Source: Methanoculleus sp.
GTDB taxonomy: Archaea; Halobacteriota; Methanomicrobia; Methanomicrobiales; Methanoculleaceae
Direction: 5' to 3'
Assembly: GCA_023230425.1 (NCBI GenBank)
Contig: JALNXI010000130.1
Coordinates: forward strand, 1 to 5,927
DNA length: 5,927 nt
The notes below the pieces were generated by a model. The model saw nothing but the letters and a program-made list of their open reading frames with translations, searched no databases and was not told the origin of the DNA. Position 1 is the first letter of the stretch. Each line of letters starts with the position of its first letter. Position numbers and translations under genes: made by a program. Of the stretch, positions 1-5,927 are shown in pieces.

Positions 1-615
1 GAGGCGGTCCATCGCCGGGTTGCCGTTTTTGACCAGGAAGACCCTTCTATCGTCGGCGACGACGTCGACGGCCCCGGTCATAGCCACGACGGTCCCGGTC
101 GCCCGGGCACATTCCCGTGCCGTCTCGACCGGATCGCCTGCAACACCGCTAGAGTCCACCCCCCGGACGCTCCCGCCGGTGCCGGCGAGAACGCCGATCT
201 CACCGGCGTTCCCCTTCAGGACGGCGACGTCCAGGGCGTCGAGGAGGCGCCAGGCGGTCTCGGTCCGGAAACGTGTCGCCCCCGCGCCGACCGGGTCGAG
301 GACGACCGGGATACCGAGGTCGTTTGCCCGGCGGCCGGCGATGAGCATGGCATCGACCTGGGCCGCCGAGAGCGTCCCGATGTTGATGACAAGGGCACCG
401 GCGGCGGCGACCATCTCGGCCACCTCTTCAGGAGCCTCGGCCATCACCGGGGCAGCCCCGGCGCAGATGGTTATGTTTGCACAGTCGTTGATCGTGACGC
501 TGTTTGTAATGTGGTGTACCAGCGGCCGCCGTTCCCGCACGGAGGTGAGGAGGCCGGCAGGGATCGCGCCGTCCATGAATTTTGCCGGGAGGTTATCCGC
601 CGTATTGGTCAGCAT
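1..615 (-). CDS. thiM: hydroxyethylthiazole kinase, partial (3' end outside window)
   Basis: Phosphorylates 4-methyl-5-(2-hydroxyethyl)thiazole with ATP, a cytoplasmic salvage step feeding thiamine phosphate synthase. The reading frame is open from an ATG at 615 to the left edge, giving 205 of the roughly 265 residues usual for the family. Visible family motifs are PLVHHITNSVTINDCAN (residues 31-47), PVMAEAPEEV (56-65), VLDPVGAGATRFRTE (105-119), LKGNAGEIGVLAG (133-145) and VAMTGAVDVV (177-186). The window ends at NGNPAMDRL, just before the expected TGTGC loop, so the catalytic C-terminal part cannot be checked. The ATG at 615 is only weakly supported by an upstream AGGT, and a short or absent leader is possible. 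It is transcribed divergently from mch. A thiE partner further downstream is common in this family but lies outside the window. Confidence 0.93.
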   Translation of the reverse strand, partial: MLTNTADNLPAKFMDGAIPAGLLTSVRERRPLVHHITNSVTINDCANITICAGAAPVMAEAPEEVAEMVAAAGALVINIGTLSAAQVDAMLIAGRRANDLGIPVVLDPVGAGATRFRTETAWRLLDALDVAVLKGNAGEIGVLAGTGGSVRGVDSSGVAGDPVETARECARATGTVVAMTGAVDVVADDRRVFLVKNGNPAMDRL

Positions 616-742
616 GTATGTACCTATTTTACCGGCAATTTCTTAAAGGCGGTCGTTGTCAGAGAAGGAGTCGCCAGCCCACGCGCCCCGAAGGGAACTG
701 CTAAAGCGATCCGTATCCTACTCCCCTGAAGTGGTGAGGCCG
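616..742. promoter_or_regulatory. divergent thiM/mch intergenic region with candidate TATA element
   Basis: This 127-base gap between divergent starts must hold both promoters. CTTAAAG at 642-648 resembles an archaeal TATA box on the plus strand. Read on the minus strand it gives CTTTAAG, so one element could serve both directions. With the usual spacing of about 25 bases, minus-strand initiation would fall near 620, giving thiM an almost leaderless transcript. Plus-strand initiation would fall near 670, giving mch a leader of about 70 bases. CTAAAG at 701-706 is an alternative mch box giving a much shorter leader. No riboswitch-like structure was recognised. These assignments rest on pattern matching alone. 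Confidence 0.35.
733..737 (+). promoter_or_regulatory. Shine-Dalgarno site that fixes the mch start
   Basis: GGTGA lies five bases before the ATG at 743. The same motif and spacing precede the ATG at 3033. It supports 743 over an in-frame TTG at 656, which would add 29 residues with no counterpart in the Mch family. Confidence 0.75.
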
Positions 743-1687
743 ATGTTCAGCATCAACGGCACGGCGATGCCCGCCGTGAGAGAGATGATCGACCACCGGG
801 ACGAACTCGGGATCGCGGTTGCGAAACAGGGGAACGGCGCAACGTGCATCGACTGCGGTGTGCGCGTGCCCGGGAGTTACCGGGCGGGCACCCTTTTTGT
901 GGAGGCCTGCCTTGGGGGGCTTGCGACGACGGTGATAACCATGGACAGGGTGGGGGACGTCCCCGTCCCGTTCCTGCACCTCGTCATAGAGCACCCCGCC
1001 CTTGCGTGCCTCGGCTCGCAGAAGGCGGGATGGGTGCTCAAAGCCGGGAACTACTCCGCCATGGCTTCGGGCCCGGCGCGTGCGCTGGCCTCAAAGCCCA
1101 AAGAGACCTATCGAAAGATCGGCTACCAGGATACCTCCGGGACCGGTATTCTGGCGCTGGAAGCGGACACCCTGCCCGGCGAGGAGGTTACCGGTTTCAT
1201 CGCGGGAAAGTGCGGCATCGAGCGCGAAAATCTGTATGTTCTGGTCGCTCCGACGCGCAGCCTCGTCGGTTCGGTGCAGATCTCCGGGCGGGTCGTCACG
1301 GCGACTCTCCACAAACTCGAGGAGAGGGGATACGACACCCGCCGCATCAGCCAGGCAACAGCGCGGTCGCCCATCGCACCCGTCAAAAAGACCGGTATTG
1401 AGGCTATGGGAACGACCAATGACTGCAACATCTACTACGGGTCGGTCTGCCTTGTTGTGGAGGGATACGATCCGGTCTTTGAAACTCTCCCCTCCCGGAC
1501 CTCTCCCGACTACGGGAGACCGTTCTCCCGGGTGCTCGGGGATGCCGGCTACGATTTTCTGAAAGTCGATTCAATGCTTGCGTTCTCACCGGCGGAGGTC
1601 ACGATCAACGATTCAGAGTCCGGTGAGGTCTATCATTTCGGCAGTCCGAACGCCGATGTGCTGCTCGAATCGTTCGGGGTACGGTAG
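743..1687 (+). CDS. mch: methenyltetrahydromethanopterin cyclohydrolase homologue
   Basis: The family interconverts N5,N10-methenyl-H4MPT and N5-formyl-H4MPT in the archaeal C1 pathway (EC 3.5.4.27, cytoplasmic homotrimer). At 314 residues it matches the usual length of about 315-320. Family signatures run along the whole protein: NGATCIDCG (31-39), ACLGSQKAGW (88-97), SGPARALASKPKETY (109-123), LVAPTRSLVGSVQISGR (167-183), IAPV (211-214), GTTNDCNIYYGS (223-234), TSPDYGRPF (253-261) and the C-terminal ESFGV. The start is the ATG with GGTGA five bases upstream. Arg183 is present. The position three residues later, Glu186 in the Archaeoglobus enzyme and described as strictly conserved and catalytic, is Thr here (ACG codon). 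The family call is secure, but full cyclohydrolase activity is not. It could be a paralogue beside a canonical mch elsewhere in the genome. It converges on the ferredoxin gene. Confidence 0.93.
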   Translation: MFSINGTAMPAVREMIDHRDELGIAVAKQGNGATCIDCGVRVPGSYRAGTLFVEACLGGLATTVITMDRVGDVPVPFLHLVIEHPALACLGSQKAGWVLKAGNYSAMASGPARALASKPKETYRKIGYQDTSGTGILALEADTLPGEEVTGFIAGKCGIERENLYVLVAPTRSLVGSVQISGRVVTATLHKLEERGYDTRRISQATARSPIAPVKKTGIEAMGTTNDCNIYYGSVCLVVEGYDPVFETLPSRTSPDYGRPFSRVLGDAGYDFLKVDSMLAFSPAEVTINDSESGEVYHFGSPNADVLLESFGVR

Positions 1688-1706
1688 AGCGAGAATCGGA
1701 GGGCCA

Positions 1707-1739
1707 GGGCAGGCTACCGGGGTTTTGGTTCCCTTGCCC
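1707..1739. terminator. imperfect hairpin between convergent mch and ferredoxin genes
   Basis: GGGCA (1707-1711) pairs with TGCCC (1735-1739). GG/CC and ACC/GGT pairs sit further in, around a GGGGTTTT loop, with small internal mismatches and one bulged T. It lies in the 65-base gap between two converging stop codons, where a two-way end signal would be expected. There is no strong U-tract on either strand, only a pyrimidine-rich stretch at 1737-1756, so the role is tentative. Confidence 0.35.
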
Positions 1740-1752
1740 CTTTCTGCCTCCC

Positions 1753-2040
1753 TCACCCCAGCCTTGTCTTTTCTTTGTACAACTGCAACGCCTTTTCCAC
1801 GCACGACGTCATCTGCACCGCGCCTACGACGCAGGCCTGTGCGCATTTCCCGCACCCGATGCAGGTATCCGGGTTGGTGACCCGGGCCTTGTCCACCTTT
1901 CTCCCGAGATCCACGAGTTCGATCGAGCCGGTCGGGCACGCCTCGATGCAATCACCACAGCCCTCGCACGAGAAGGGAATGATCCAGGGGAACCGGTCCA
2001 GCATCTTCTTCCCGTCCGTCCCCGTCCGGTTGCTGCTCAT
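1753..2040 (-). CDS. 2x[4Fe-4S] ferredoxin
   Basis: A 95-residue electron carrier, expected in the cytoplasm. It has two complete [4Fe-4S] motifs. C25, C28, C31 and C35 are followed by Pro (CEGCGDCIEACP), and C60, C63, C66 and C70 form CIGCGKCAQAC. The spacer between the motifs is about 24 residues, longer than in small clostridial ferredoxins. There is an extra Cys at position 80, and the C-terminal tail is Lys-rich. The ATG at 2040 follows the stop of the upstream flavin-fold gene by 16 bases. Only a weak GGGGA precedes it, and an ATG at 2004 (Met13) is a possible alternative that keeps both clusters. As last gene of a four-gene run it could pass electrons to or from the flavin-fold proteins and the HdrB-like protein. 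The partner is inferred from position only. Confidence 0.9.
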   Translation of the reverse strand: MSSNRTGTDGKKMLDRFPWIIPFSCEGCGDCIEACPTGSIELVDLGRKVDKARVTNPDTCIGCGKCAQACVVGAVQMTSCVEKALQLYKEKTRLG

Positions 2041-2056
2041 TTCTCGTCCCCGGGCA

Positions 2057-2536
2057 TCAGGCTCTCTTCCCCGGTACGTCCTTCCAGCGTTGCCGCTCCC
2101 ATGCATCGAGTTCATCCGGCGACATGCCGTCCAGCCTCTGTCCGGCTTCATACCCGGGTTTCGTGCAGTAGAGTTCCGTGAGGTGCACGGAGAGGATAGC
2201 GGCGGTGTCTATTCCTTTCTCTTCTTTTGCCCACGCTACAACCCTGTCGACGACCTCTCCTTCGTGGAGAAATCGTCCGGTCCCCTTGAACTGGTACGCC
2301 GCACGGATGCCGCCCTGTCGTGAGACACCGAACGCCACCCGGGGATTCTCCGACAACGCGGGGGCGATGACCTTCGCTTCGTCCTTTGCGAGTGCGAACG
2401 CCACCTCATCATCGGCCGTTACCTGCGCGTAGCGCCCCAACACCACGAATGGCTCTCCTCTCGGTGTGGCGACGCAGAGGTGGCACCCCATCGCTTCAAT
2501 CCATGCCTTCATCCTGCCTGTAAGGTTCACCGTCAT
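2057..2536 (-). CDS. pyridoxamine 5'-phosphate oxidase-fold (FMN-binding split barrel) protein
   Basis: A 159-residue protein of the PPOX-like split-barrel superfamily, whose members usually bind FMN or F420 as dimers in the cytoplasm. It shows the family's N-terminal strand order: MGCHLCVATPRGEPFVVLGRY (residues 16-36, with the small-molecule-oxidase-like turn PRGEP), then VAFALAKDEAKVIAPALSENPRVAFGV (45-71). The substrate strand is YQFKGTGRF (81-89), and a helix leads to ELYCTKPGYEAGQRL (121-135), a C-terminal pattern frequent in this group. The ATG at 2536 has GGTG six bases upstream. An ATG at 2542 overlaps the previous stop (TGATG) and would add two residues. Translation is probably coupled to the gene before it. 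Cofactor and substrate cannot be assigned from sequence. It is clearly different from the neighbouring split-barrel protein. Confidence 0.8.
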   Translation of the reverse strand: MTVNLTGRMKAWIEAMGCHLCVATPRGEPFVVLGRYAQVTADDEVAFALAKDEAKVIAPALSENPRVAFGVSRQGGIRAAYQFKGTGRFLHEGEVVDRVVAWAKEEKGIDTAAILSVHLTELYCTKPGYEAGQRLDGMSPDELDAWERQRWKDVPGKRA

Positions 2537-2541
2537 CTCCA

Positions 2542-3033
2542 TCACCCCAAAAGAACCTTCTCTCCCACGTGCCCCGGCTCGATGGAGTAGGCCTCCTCGA
2601 CGTGCACAACCACAACTCCGCGCTGGACAGCTTTCGGGAAGACGATGTCCGGCGGCACCTCGTCCGGGGGTTCGGACCTGTTCCAGTTGCCCCATTCGTT
2701 CAGGATATCCGTCGCGTTTGCGCCGTACCAGTCGAAATCTCGGGGGAACCCATACTCGATGTCCACGGCTTTCCCCTTGAAGACCCACCACCGCCCCTCT
2801 TCGAGCGGGTGGCAGATGGTGACCGCGACCTCGGGGTTCTCCTTGATGTTCGCCTTCGTCTTGAGCAGGAACATATCGGCAATCAGGATCTTGTCGTCCA
2901 TGTGCGTGGCAACGAACCGCATCGCGGCGATGTTGGGGTTGCCGTCCCTGCTCGACGTGCAGAGGTAGATCAGACTTCCTCCTTTGCCGGGGACACGCAG
3001 CGCTTCTTTCATTTCCTTGGTAAACTTCACCAT
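2542..3033 (-). CDS. pyridoxamine 5'-phosphate oxidase-fold flavin-binding protein
   Basis: A 163-residue split-barrel protein, probably binding FMN. The N-terminal half fits the family: LIYLCTSSRDGNPNIAAMRF (residues 21-40), where DGNPN is the typical strand turn, then LIADMFLLKTKANIKENPEVAVTI (50-73) and WWVFKGKAV (82-90). The segment at 91-135, rich in Trp, Asp and Pro, is an insertion before the last strands (VVVVHVEEAYSIEPG, 140-154) and is not shared with the downstream paralogue. The ATG at 3033 has GGTGA five bases upstream (3043-3039). A GTG at 3042 would add three residues but overlaps that site. It follows the HdrB-like gene by 20 bases, and its TGA abuts the next gene's start region. 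Likely a redox partner in the operon; the substrate is unknown. Confidence 0.85.
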   Translation of the reverse strand: MVKFTKEMKEALRVPGKGGSLIYLCTSSRDGNPNIAAMRFVATHMDDKILIADMFLLKTKANIKENPEVAVTICHPLEEGRWWVFKGKAVDIEYGFPRDFDWYGANATDILNEWGNWNRSEPPDEVPPDIVFPKAVQRGVVVVHVEEAYSIEPGHVGEKVLLG

Positions 3034-3038
3034 GCTTC

Positions 3039-3045
3039 TCACCTC
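3039..3045 (-). promoter_or_regulatory. strong Shine-Dalgarno site for the first split-barrel gene
   Basis: GAGGTGA sits five bases before the ATG at 3033 and is the best ribosome-binding match in the window. It rules against the in-frame GTG at 3042, which lies inside it. Confidence 0.7.
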
Positions 3046-3053
3046 ATACGGAC

Positions 3054-4142
3054 TTACTTCACCGGATACCCGAACGCGGCGGTTCCGGCAGGCCCGAGTC
3101 CCTCACCCAGCGCAAGTTTCACCAGCTGGGTGATGTAGATCGGTTCAAGTTCCATCTTCCGGCAGGTCGCGCGCATCACGGTGATGCAGGCCGGGCAGAT
3201 GAAGACGAACTTTTCGGCGCCGGCGTCGACGGCGTCCTGGACATTTCTTTGCTGGATCTCAACCGCCCGCTCATGCTGGGTGTGGAAGATCCCGCATCCG
3301 CAACAAAGCCGGCCTTCTCCTGTGTACACCCGCTTCTCCTCGACGGACGTGACACCGATGAGCTCGAAGATCTCGGCGAGCCAGTCGGACCAGATCTCGC
3401 GGTCCCCGCCTCTCGGGGCGTAGCGTGTCGTGCAACCGCCCTGCACCGCGATGCTGATGCTGAGCGGACGGACGACCCGGTCGCGGTGGTCCCGAAGCCA
3501 GTTCCGGATGTACTCGAGGATATGGATCGGCCGGAACGGCACTTCTATACCCTGTTGCATCGCGAGCGTTGTCGCTACGTTGTAGCAGGCATCATGGGTG
3601 AAGATGATCTCGTCGACACCGAACTCTTTGGCGGCTTTCGCGAGGTTGGCGATGAACTGCGGGAGGAACGTTACCGGTCTGGACGCCCGGCCGAGGTGGG
3701 TCTCGGTGAACCCGCACGCATACGGCCCTCCCCCGATGATGGTTGCGTCCTCGAACACCTGCCCCGTGAGGAACTCTACCTGCGGCACCACTTCGTAGAT
3801 GCCTCCCGCGGAGATCAGCGGCCCGCCCGTCCTCCCTCTCCTGAGGACTCTTGCCTGCTTCGTCAGCCAGTCGCTCGATGGCTTTGCATCCGGGGGGATG
3901 CCGAGAACCCCTGTCTCTTCCTGCCGCTGCGCGATGAGGTCCCAGGGATTGGCGCCCCGCGGGCAGAAATCGTTGCATGCTGCGCAGGTGATGCATTCTT
4001 TCTGGATTGGGTGGCGCGTCCCCTGAATCAGGGAGCGTATGGCGCTCTTTGCGTCATCCTCACCATATGATACATATGAACAGCGGACAAGGCATTCCCC
4101 CTTACAACGCGAGAAGTCGCATTTCGATAGATCAAATGCCAT
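3054..4142 (-). CDS. HdrB/GlpC-like iron-sulfur protein (heterodisulfide reductase-related)
   Basis: A 362-residue soluble iron-sulfur protein with no signal peptide or membrane segment. The N-terminus holds eight Cys in two groups. C8, C13, C17 and C21 have irregular spacing. C50, C53, C56 and C60-Pro form a classic [4Fe-4S] motif (CITCAACNDFCP). Two HdrB-type CCG domains follow. The second is complete: C237, CCG at 280-282, and CPAC at 316-319. The first is degenerate: GGGPYAC (137-143) stands where CCG is expected, and HDACY (183-187) where CxxCY is expected. In HdrB, HdrD and GlpC such domains carry clusters for thiol/disulfide or quinone chemistry. Here a single non-cubane cluster in domain two seems more likely. 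The ATG at 4142 has GGA seven bases upstream. It is the first gene of the four-gene run. It is not a canonical HdrB, which lacks the N-terminal ferredoxin part, and its substrate is unknown. Confidence 0.85.
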   Translation of the reverse strand: MAFDLSKCDFSRCKGECLVRCSYVSYGEDDAKSAIRSLIQGTRHPIQKECITCAACNDFCPRGANPWDLIAQRQEETGVLGIPPDAKPSSDWLTKQARVLRRGRTGGPLISAGGIYEVVPQVEFLTGQVFEDATIIGGGPYACGFTETHLGRASRPVTFLPQFIANLAKAAKEFGVDEIIFTHDACYNVATTLAMQQGIEVPFRPIHILEYIRNWLRDHRDRVVRPLSISIAVQGGCTTRYAPRGGDREIWSDWLAEIFELIGVTSVEEKRVYTGEGRLCCGCGIFHTQHERAVEIQQRNVQDAVDAGAEKFVFICPACITVMRATCRKMELEPIYITQLVKLALGEGLGPAGTAAFGYPVK

Positions 4143-4229
4143 CACAAGTTCCTCTCTACCTACCTGTGCAGATACGCTTCTTGAATATAGGGTTACCTGC
4201 AAGGTGGTGTTCCGCGCCGGCCCCCGGTG
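4143..4229 (-). promoter_or_regulatory. promoter region of the four-gene redox operon
   Basis: This is an 87-base gap after the sensor-gene stop, more AT-rich than its surroundings. CTATATT on the minus strand (4190-4184) is the best TATA-like box. Initiation about 25 bases downstream would fall near 4160 and leave a leader of about 20 bases carrying the GGA at 4152-4150. Related TACCTG...CA words at 4161-4170 and 4194-4201 flank the box and might be regulator half-sites. The promoter assignment is by pattern only. Confidence 0.45.
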
Positions 4230-5927
4230 TCACTCCCCCTCATGCCGCCGGAGGAACTCGCGGACCTTCCGGGACTCCACCCATCCCCGGTCCAGCTGCC
4301 TGATGTAGTCGTTGATCCGCTCAACCTGATCGCGCATGATCTCTGTTGCCCCCCCGTCGTCCAGTAACTCAGCTCTACCGAGGATCACCTGCAGGGGCTG
4401 GCGGATGTGGTCGCCAAGGACGGCAAACTGCTCGATGTTCCGCTCGATCTGCCTATAGGCCTGGCTTTTGATCTCCTCATCGCACTTTCGCCCGGTGATA
4501 TCCCTGCCGACCACCTGGGCCCCGGCCACCCTTCCGTGCTCGATGATCGGGGATTCATTCAGTTCGACGAAGACCGCCGTCCCGTCCTTGCGGCGGAACT
4601 CAACCTCGAGCCCCTCGATCGGCTCGCCCCGGGCTACCTTCTTCAGCCCCTCCTCCCACGCGGCAAGCGATGGGGGGCTGATGTAGTCGCGGGACCTCTT
4701 GCCGATGAGTTCAGCGGGGGTATAGCCGAGGATGCGGGTCACGGCCGGAGATATGTAGGTGATCCCGCCGTCGCGGTAGCAAGTATAGATCATATCGAAG
4801 CTCCGCTGTGCGATCTCGCGGAACTTCTCCTCGCTCCTCACGAGCGCCTCTTCGGTCAGTTTTCGCTCGATTCCCTGTGCCAGAACGTTTGCGGCCGCCT
4901 GGATGAAGTTGATGTCGTCCCGGGTGAACGTCCGACGCACCCGTGTGTGGGCTCCGAGCACCCCGTAAGGCCCCTCAGACCCCTGTATGATCACACTGAT
5001 GCCGCTCCTGATGCCCTCGTCCCGGAGGAGGGCCGGGCCGTGAAATCGTGTCTCGGTCATGAGGTCTTTGACGATCACCGGTCCGCAGGAGAGGAGCGTG
5101 TACCCCGCCTGGGAATCGGTCCCCCCCTCTACCCTTCTCGTGCCGACCTGGGCTCTGTCGAACCCTACCGCCGCCTTGAGCAGGAATTCGCCCTCGTCGG
5201 GGAGGTATCGCAACACTTTGGAGTATTCAACCCCCAGGTGCTCTGCCACAGCCCGGACCGCGGCATCCATCAGTTCGGGAAGATCTGCCCCCGCAAGAGC
5301 CGAGAGGCCGAGCGCCGCGATGGCTGCCTGTTGCGCCGTTCTGACGGCGCTGAGGTTTTCGGCGCATCTTCTCGCTGTAATGTCGAGGTTGATCCCGGCC
5401 CAGAGGGTGATACTGCCGGCTTCGTCCCGGACGGGGGCGCCCCGGGAGAGGATGGTGTGGTATCCCCCGTCGGTTCCGAGGATCCTGAGTTCGCGGTCCC
5501 ACCGGCATCCGGTCTCGATACACCGGTGCCAGTCGGCAAGCACCTCCTCCGCATCCTCGATCCGGGCGCGGTCCATCCACCCTGACTTCAGGGAATCCTC
5601 TGTCGTTATACCTGTAAGGTCCAGGAACGAGGGCGAAAGATAGATAACAGTGCCATCCGGCTCGCAGATCCAGATGCCGTAGGGAATCAGTTCTCCTATC
5701 CCGGCATGGACCGATTCGGCCCTGACCGATGCCTGCACGTCTGACGCGATCCGCATCGGCTCGTCACGTTCGGAAGCAATGTTCCGGAACCGGGCAAGCA
5801 ACATCCCGGTGTACGGCTCGCCGGTCATCATTCGGCACGAGAAGGAGAATCGGCGCATCTCACCGCTAGCGGTCTGCATCTGGCAGGTGGCGTGCGTTAT
5901 CTCCCGCCGGTGCCGGAGATTCTCGAG
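4230..5927 (-). CDS. PAS-GAF-PAS sensor protein, partial (N-terminus outside window)
   Basis: A signal-sensing protein of which 565 residues are visible. The frame stays open through the right edge, so an ATG at 5879 is internal rather than the start. Numbered from the window edge, the order is as follows. The tail of a first PAS domain comes first (to about 55). A full PAS with its PAC end follows (about 78-190; YGIWICEPDGTVIYLSPSF, ending LWAGINLDITAR). Next is a GAF domain (about 200-356) and another PAS (about 366-483; FDMIYTCYRDGGITYISPAV, ending GRDITGRK). The last 75 residues resemble a histidine-kinase dimerisation helix pair, with LGDHIRQPLQVILGRAELL holding a possible H-box His507. 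No HATPase domain follows; the TGA comes directly after a short helix. No membrane segment is visible. It probably acts through protein contact or a separate kinase. It sits upstream of the redox operon on the same strand. Confidence 0.85.
   Translation of the reverse strand, partial: LENLRHRREITHATCQMQTASGEMRRFSFSCRMMTGEPYTGMLLARFRNIASERDEPMRIASDVQASVRAESVHAGIGELIPYGIWICEPDGTVIYLSPSFLDLTGITTEDSLKSGWMDRARIEDAEEVLADWHRCIETGCRWDRELRILGTDGGYHTILSRGAPVRDEAGSITLWAGINLDITARRCAENLSAVRTAQQAAIAALGLSALAGADLPELMDAAVRAVAEHLGVEYSKVLRYLPDEGEFLLKAAVGFDRAQVGTRRVEGGTDSQAGYTLLSCGPVIVKDLMTETRFHGPALLRDEGIRSGISVIIQGSEGPYGVLGAHTRVRRTFTRDDINFIQAAANVLAQGIERKLTEEALVRSEEKFREIAQRSFDMIYTCYRDGGITYISPAVTRILGYTPAELIGKRSRDYISPPSLAAWEEGLKKVARGEPIEGLEVEFRRKDGTAVFVELNESPIIEHGRVAGAQVVGRDITGRKCDEEIKSQAYRQIERNIEQFAVLGDHIRQPLQVILGRAELLDDGGATEIMRDQVERINDYIRQLDRGWVESRKVREFLRRHEGE

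Noticed and set aside
20..646. 208-codon plus-strand open frame opposite thiM
   Set aside because: It lies antisense to a gene with clear thiM motifs. Its product is low-complexity Ala/Arg/Thr-rich, as expected from the opposite strand of high-GC coding DNA.
656..742. 29-residue N-terminal extension of mch from a TTG
   Set aside because: The Mch family begins at the M-x-S-x-N motif, and the ATG at 743 has a well-spaced GGTGA. The TTG lacks comparable support.
2537..2791. 85-residue N-terminal extension of the second split-barrel protein
   Set aside because: It would overlap the coding sequence of the preceding gene in another frame, and the added part is Arg/Gly-rich shadow sequence. Starts at 2536 or 2542 fit the overlap and ribosome site.
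3249..4070. 273-codon plus-strand open frame
   Set aside because: Antisense to the HdrB-like gene, whose cysteine motifs make the minus-strand frame certain; no recognisable domain in the plus-strand product.
4143..4202. 20-residue upstream extension of the HdrB-like protein
   Set aside because: It would run through the likely leader and the TATA-like box. The ATG at 4142 has a GGA at good spacing, and the conserved Cys region begins right after it.
4407..5585. 392-codon plus-strand open frame
   Set aside because: Antisense to the PAS-GAF-PAS gene. It is long because of high GC and codon bias, and the product shows no domain I recognise.
1..5927. Search for CRISPR arrays, tRNA, rRNA, insertion sequences or attachment sites
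   Set aside because: Reading both strands found no regular repeat-spacer pattern, tRNA-like arms, transposase frame or flanking inverted repeats; nearly all of the window is accounted for by genes.

Overview
This 5.9 kb window is high-GC archaeal DNA, most likely from a Methanomicrobiales methanogen. A Methanoculleus-like organism is my best guess, and the genus is inference. Three things support it. There is a methenyl-tetrahydromethanopterin cyclohydrolase (Mch) homologue. A sensor protein ends in the HATPase-less tail I associate with PAS/GAF proteins of this order. Several starts are preceded by archaeal GGTGA-type Shine-Dalgarno sites.

Layout. (1) Positions 1-615, minus strand: the N-terminal 205 codons of hydroxyethylthiazole kinase (thiM, thiamine salvage), cut by the window edge. 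(2) Positions 616-742: a divergent intergenic region with a candidate TATA element. (3) Positions 743-1687, plus strand: mch. (4) Positions 1688-1752: a short convergent gap with an imperfect hairpin. (5) Positions 1753-4142, minus strand: a tight four-gene run. In transcription order it encodes an HdrB/GlpC-like iron-sulfur protein, two different FMN-type split-barrel (PPOX-fold) proteins and a 2x[4Fe-4S] ferredoxin. Gaps are 20 nt, 5 nt and 16 nt, with a TATA-like box upstream near 4184-4190. (6) Positions 4230-5927, minus strand: a large PAS-GAF-PAS sensor whose N-terminus lies beyond the window.

The four-gene run looks like a cytoplasmic electron-transfer module with iron-sulfur clusters at both ends and two flavin-fold proteins between them. 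Its substrate cannot be read from the sequence. The Mch homologue is well conserved overall, but it has Thr where the family has a catalytic Glu (position 186). It could therefore be a functionally diverged paralogue rather than the main methanogenesis enzyme. No tRNA, rRNA, CRISPR array, insertion sequence or attachment site was seen.
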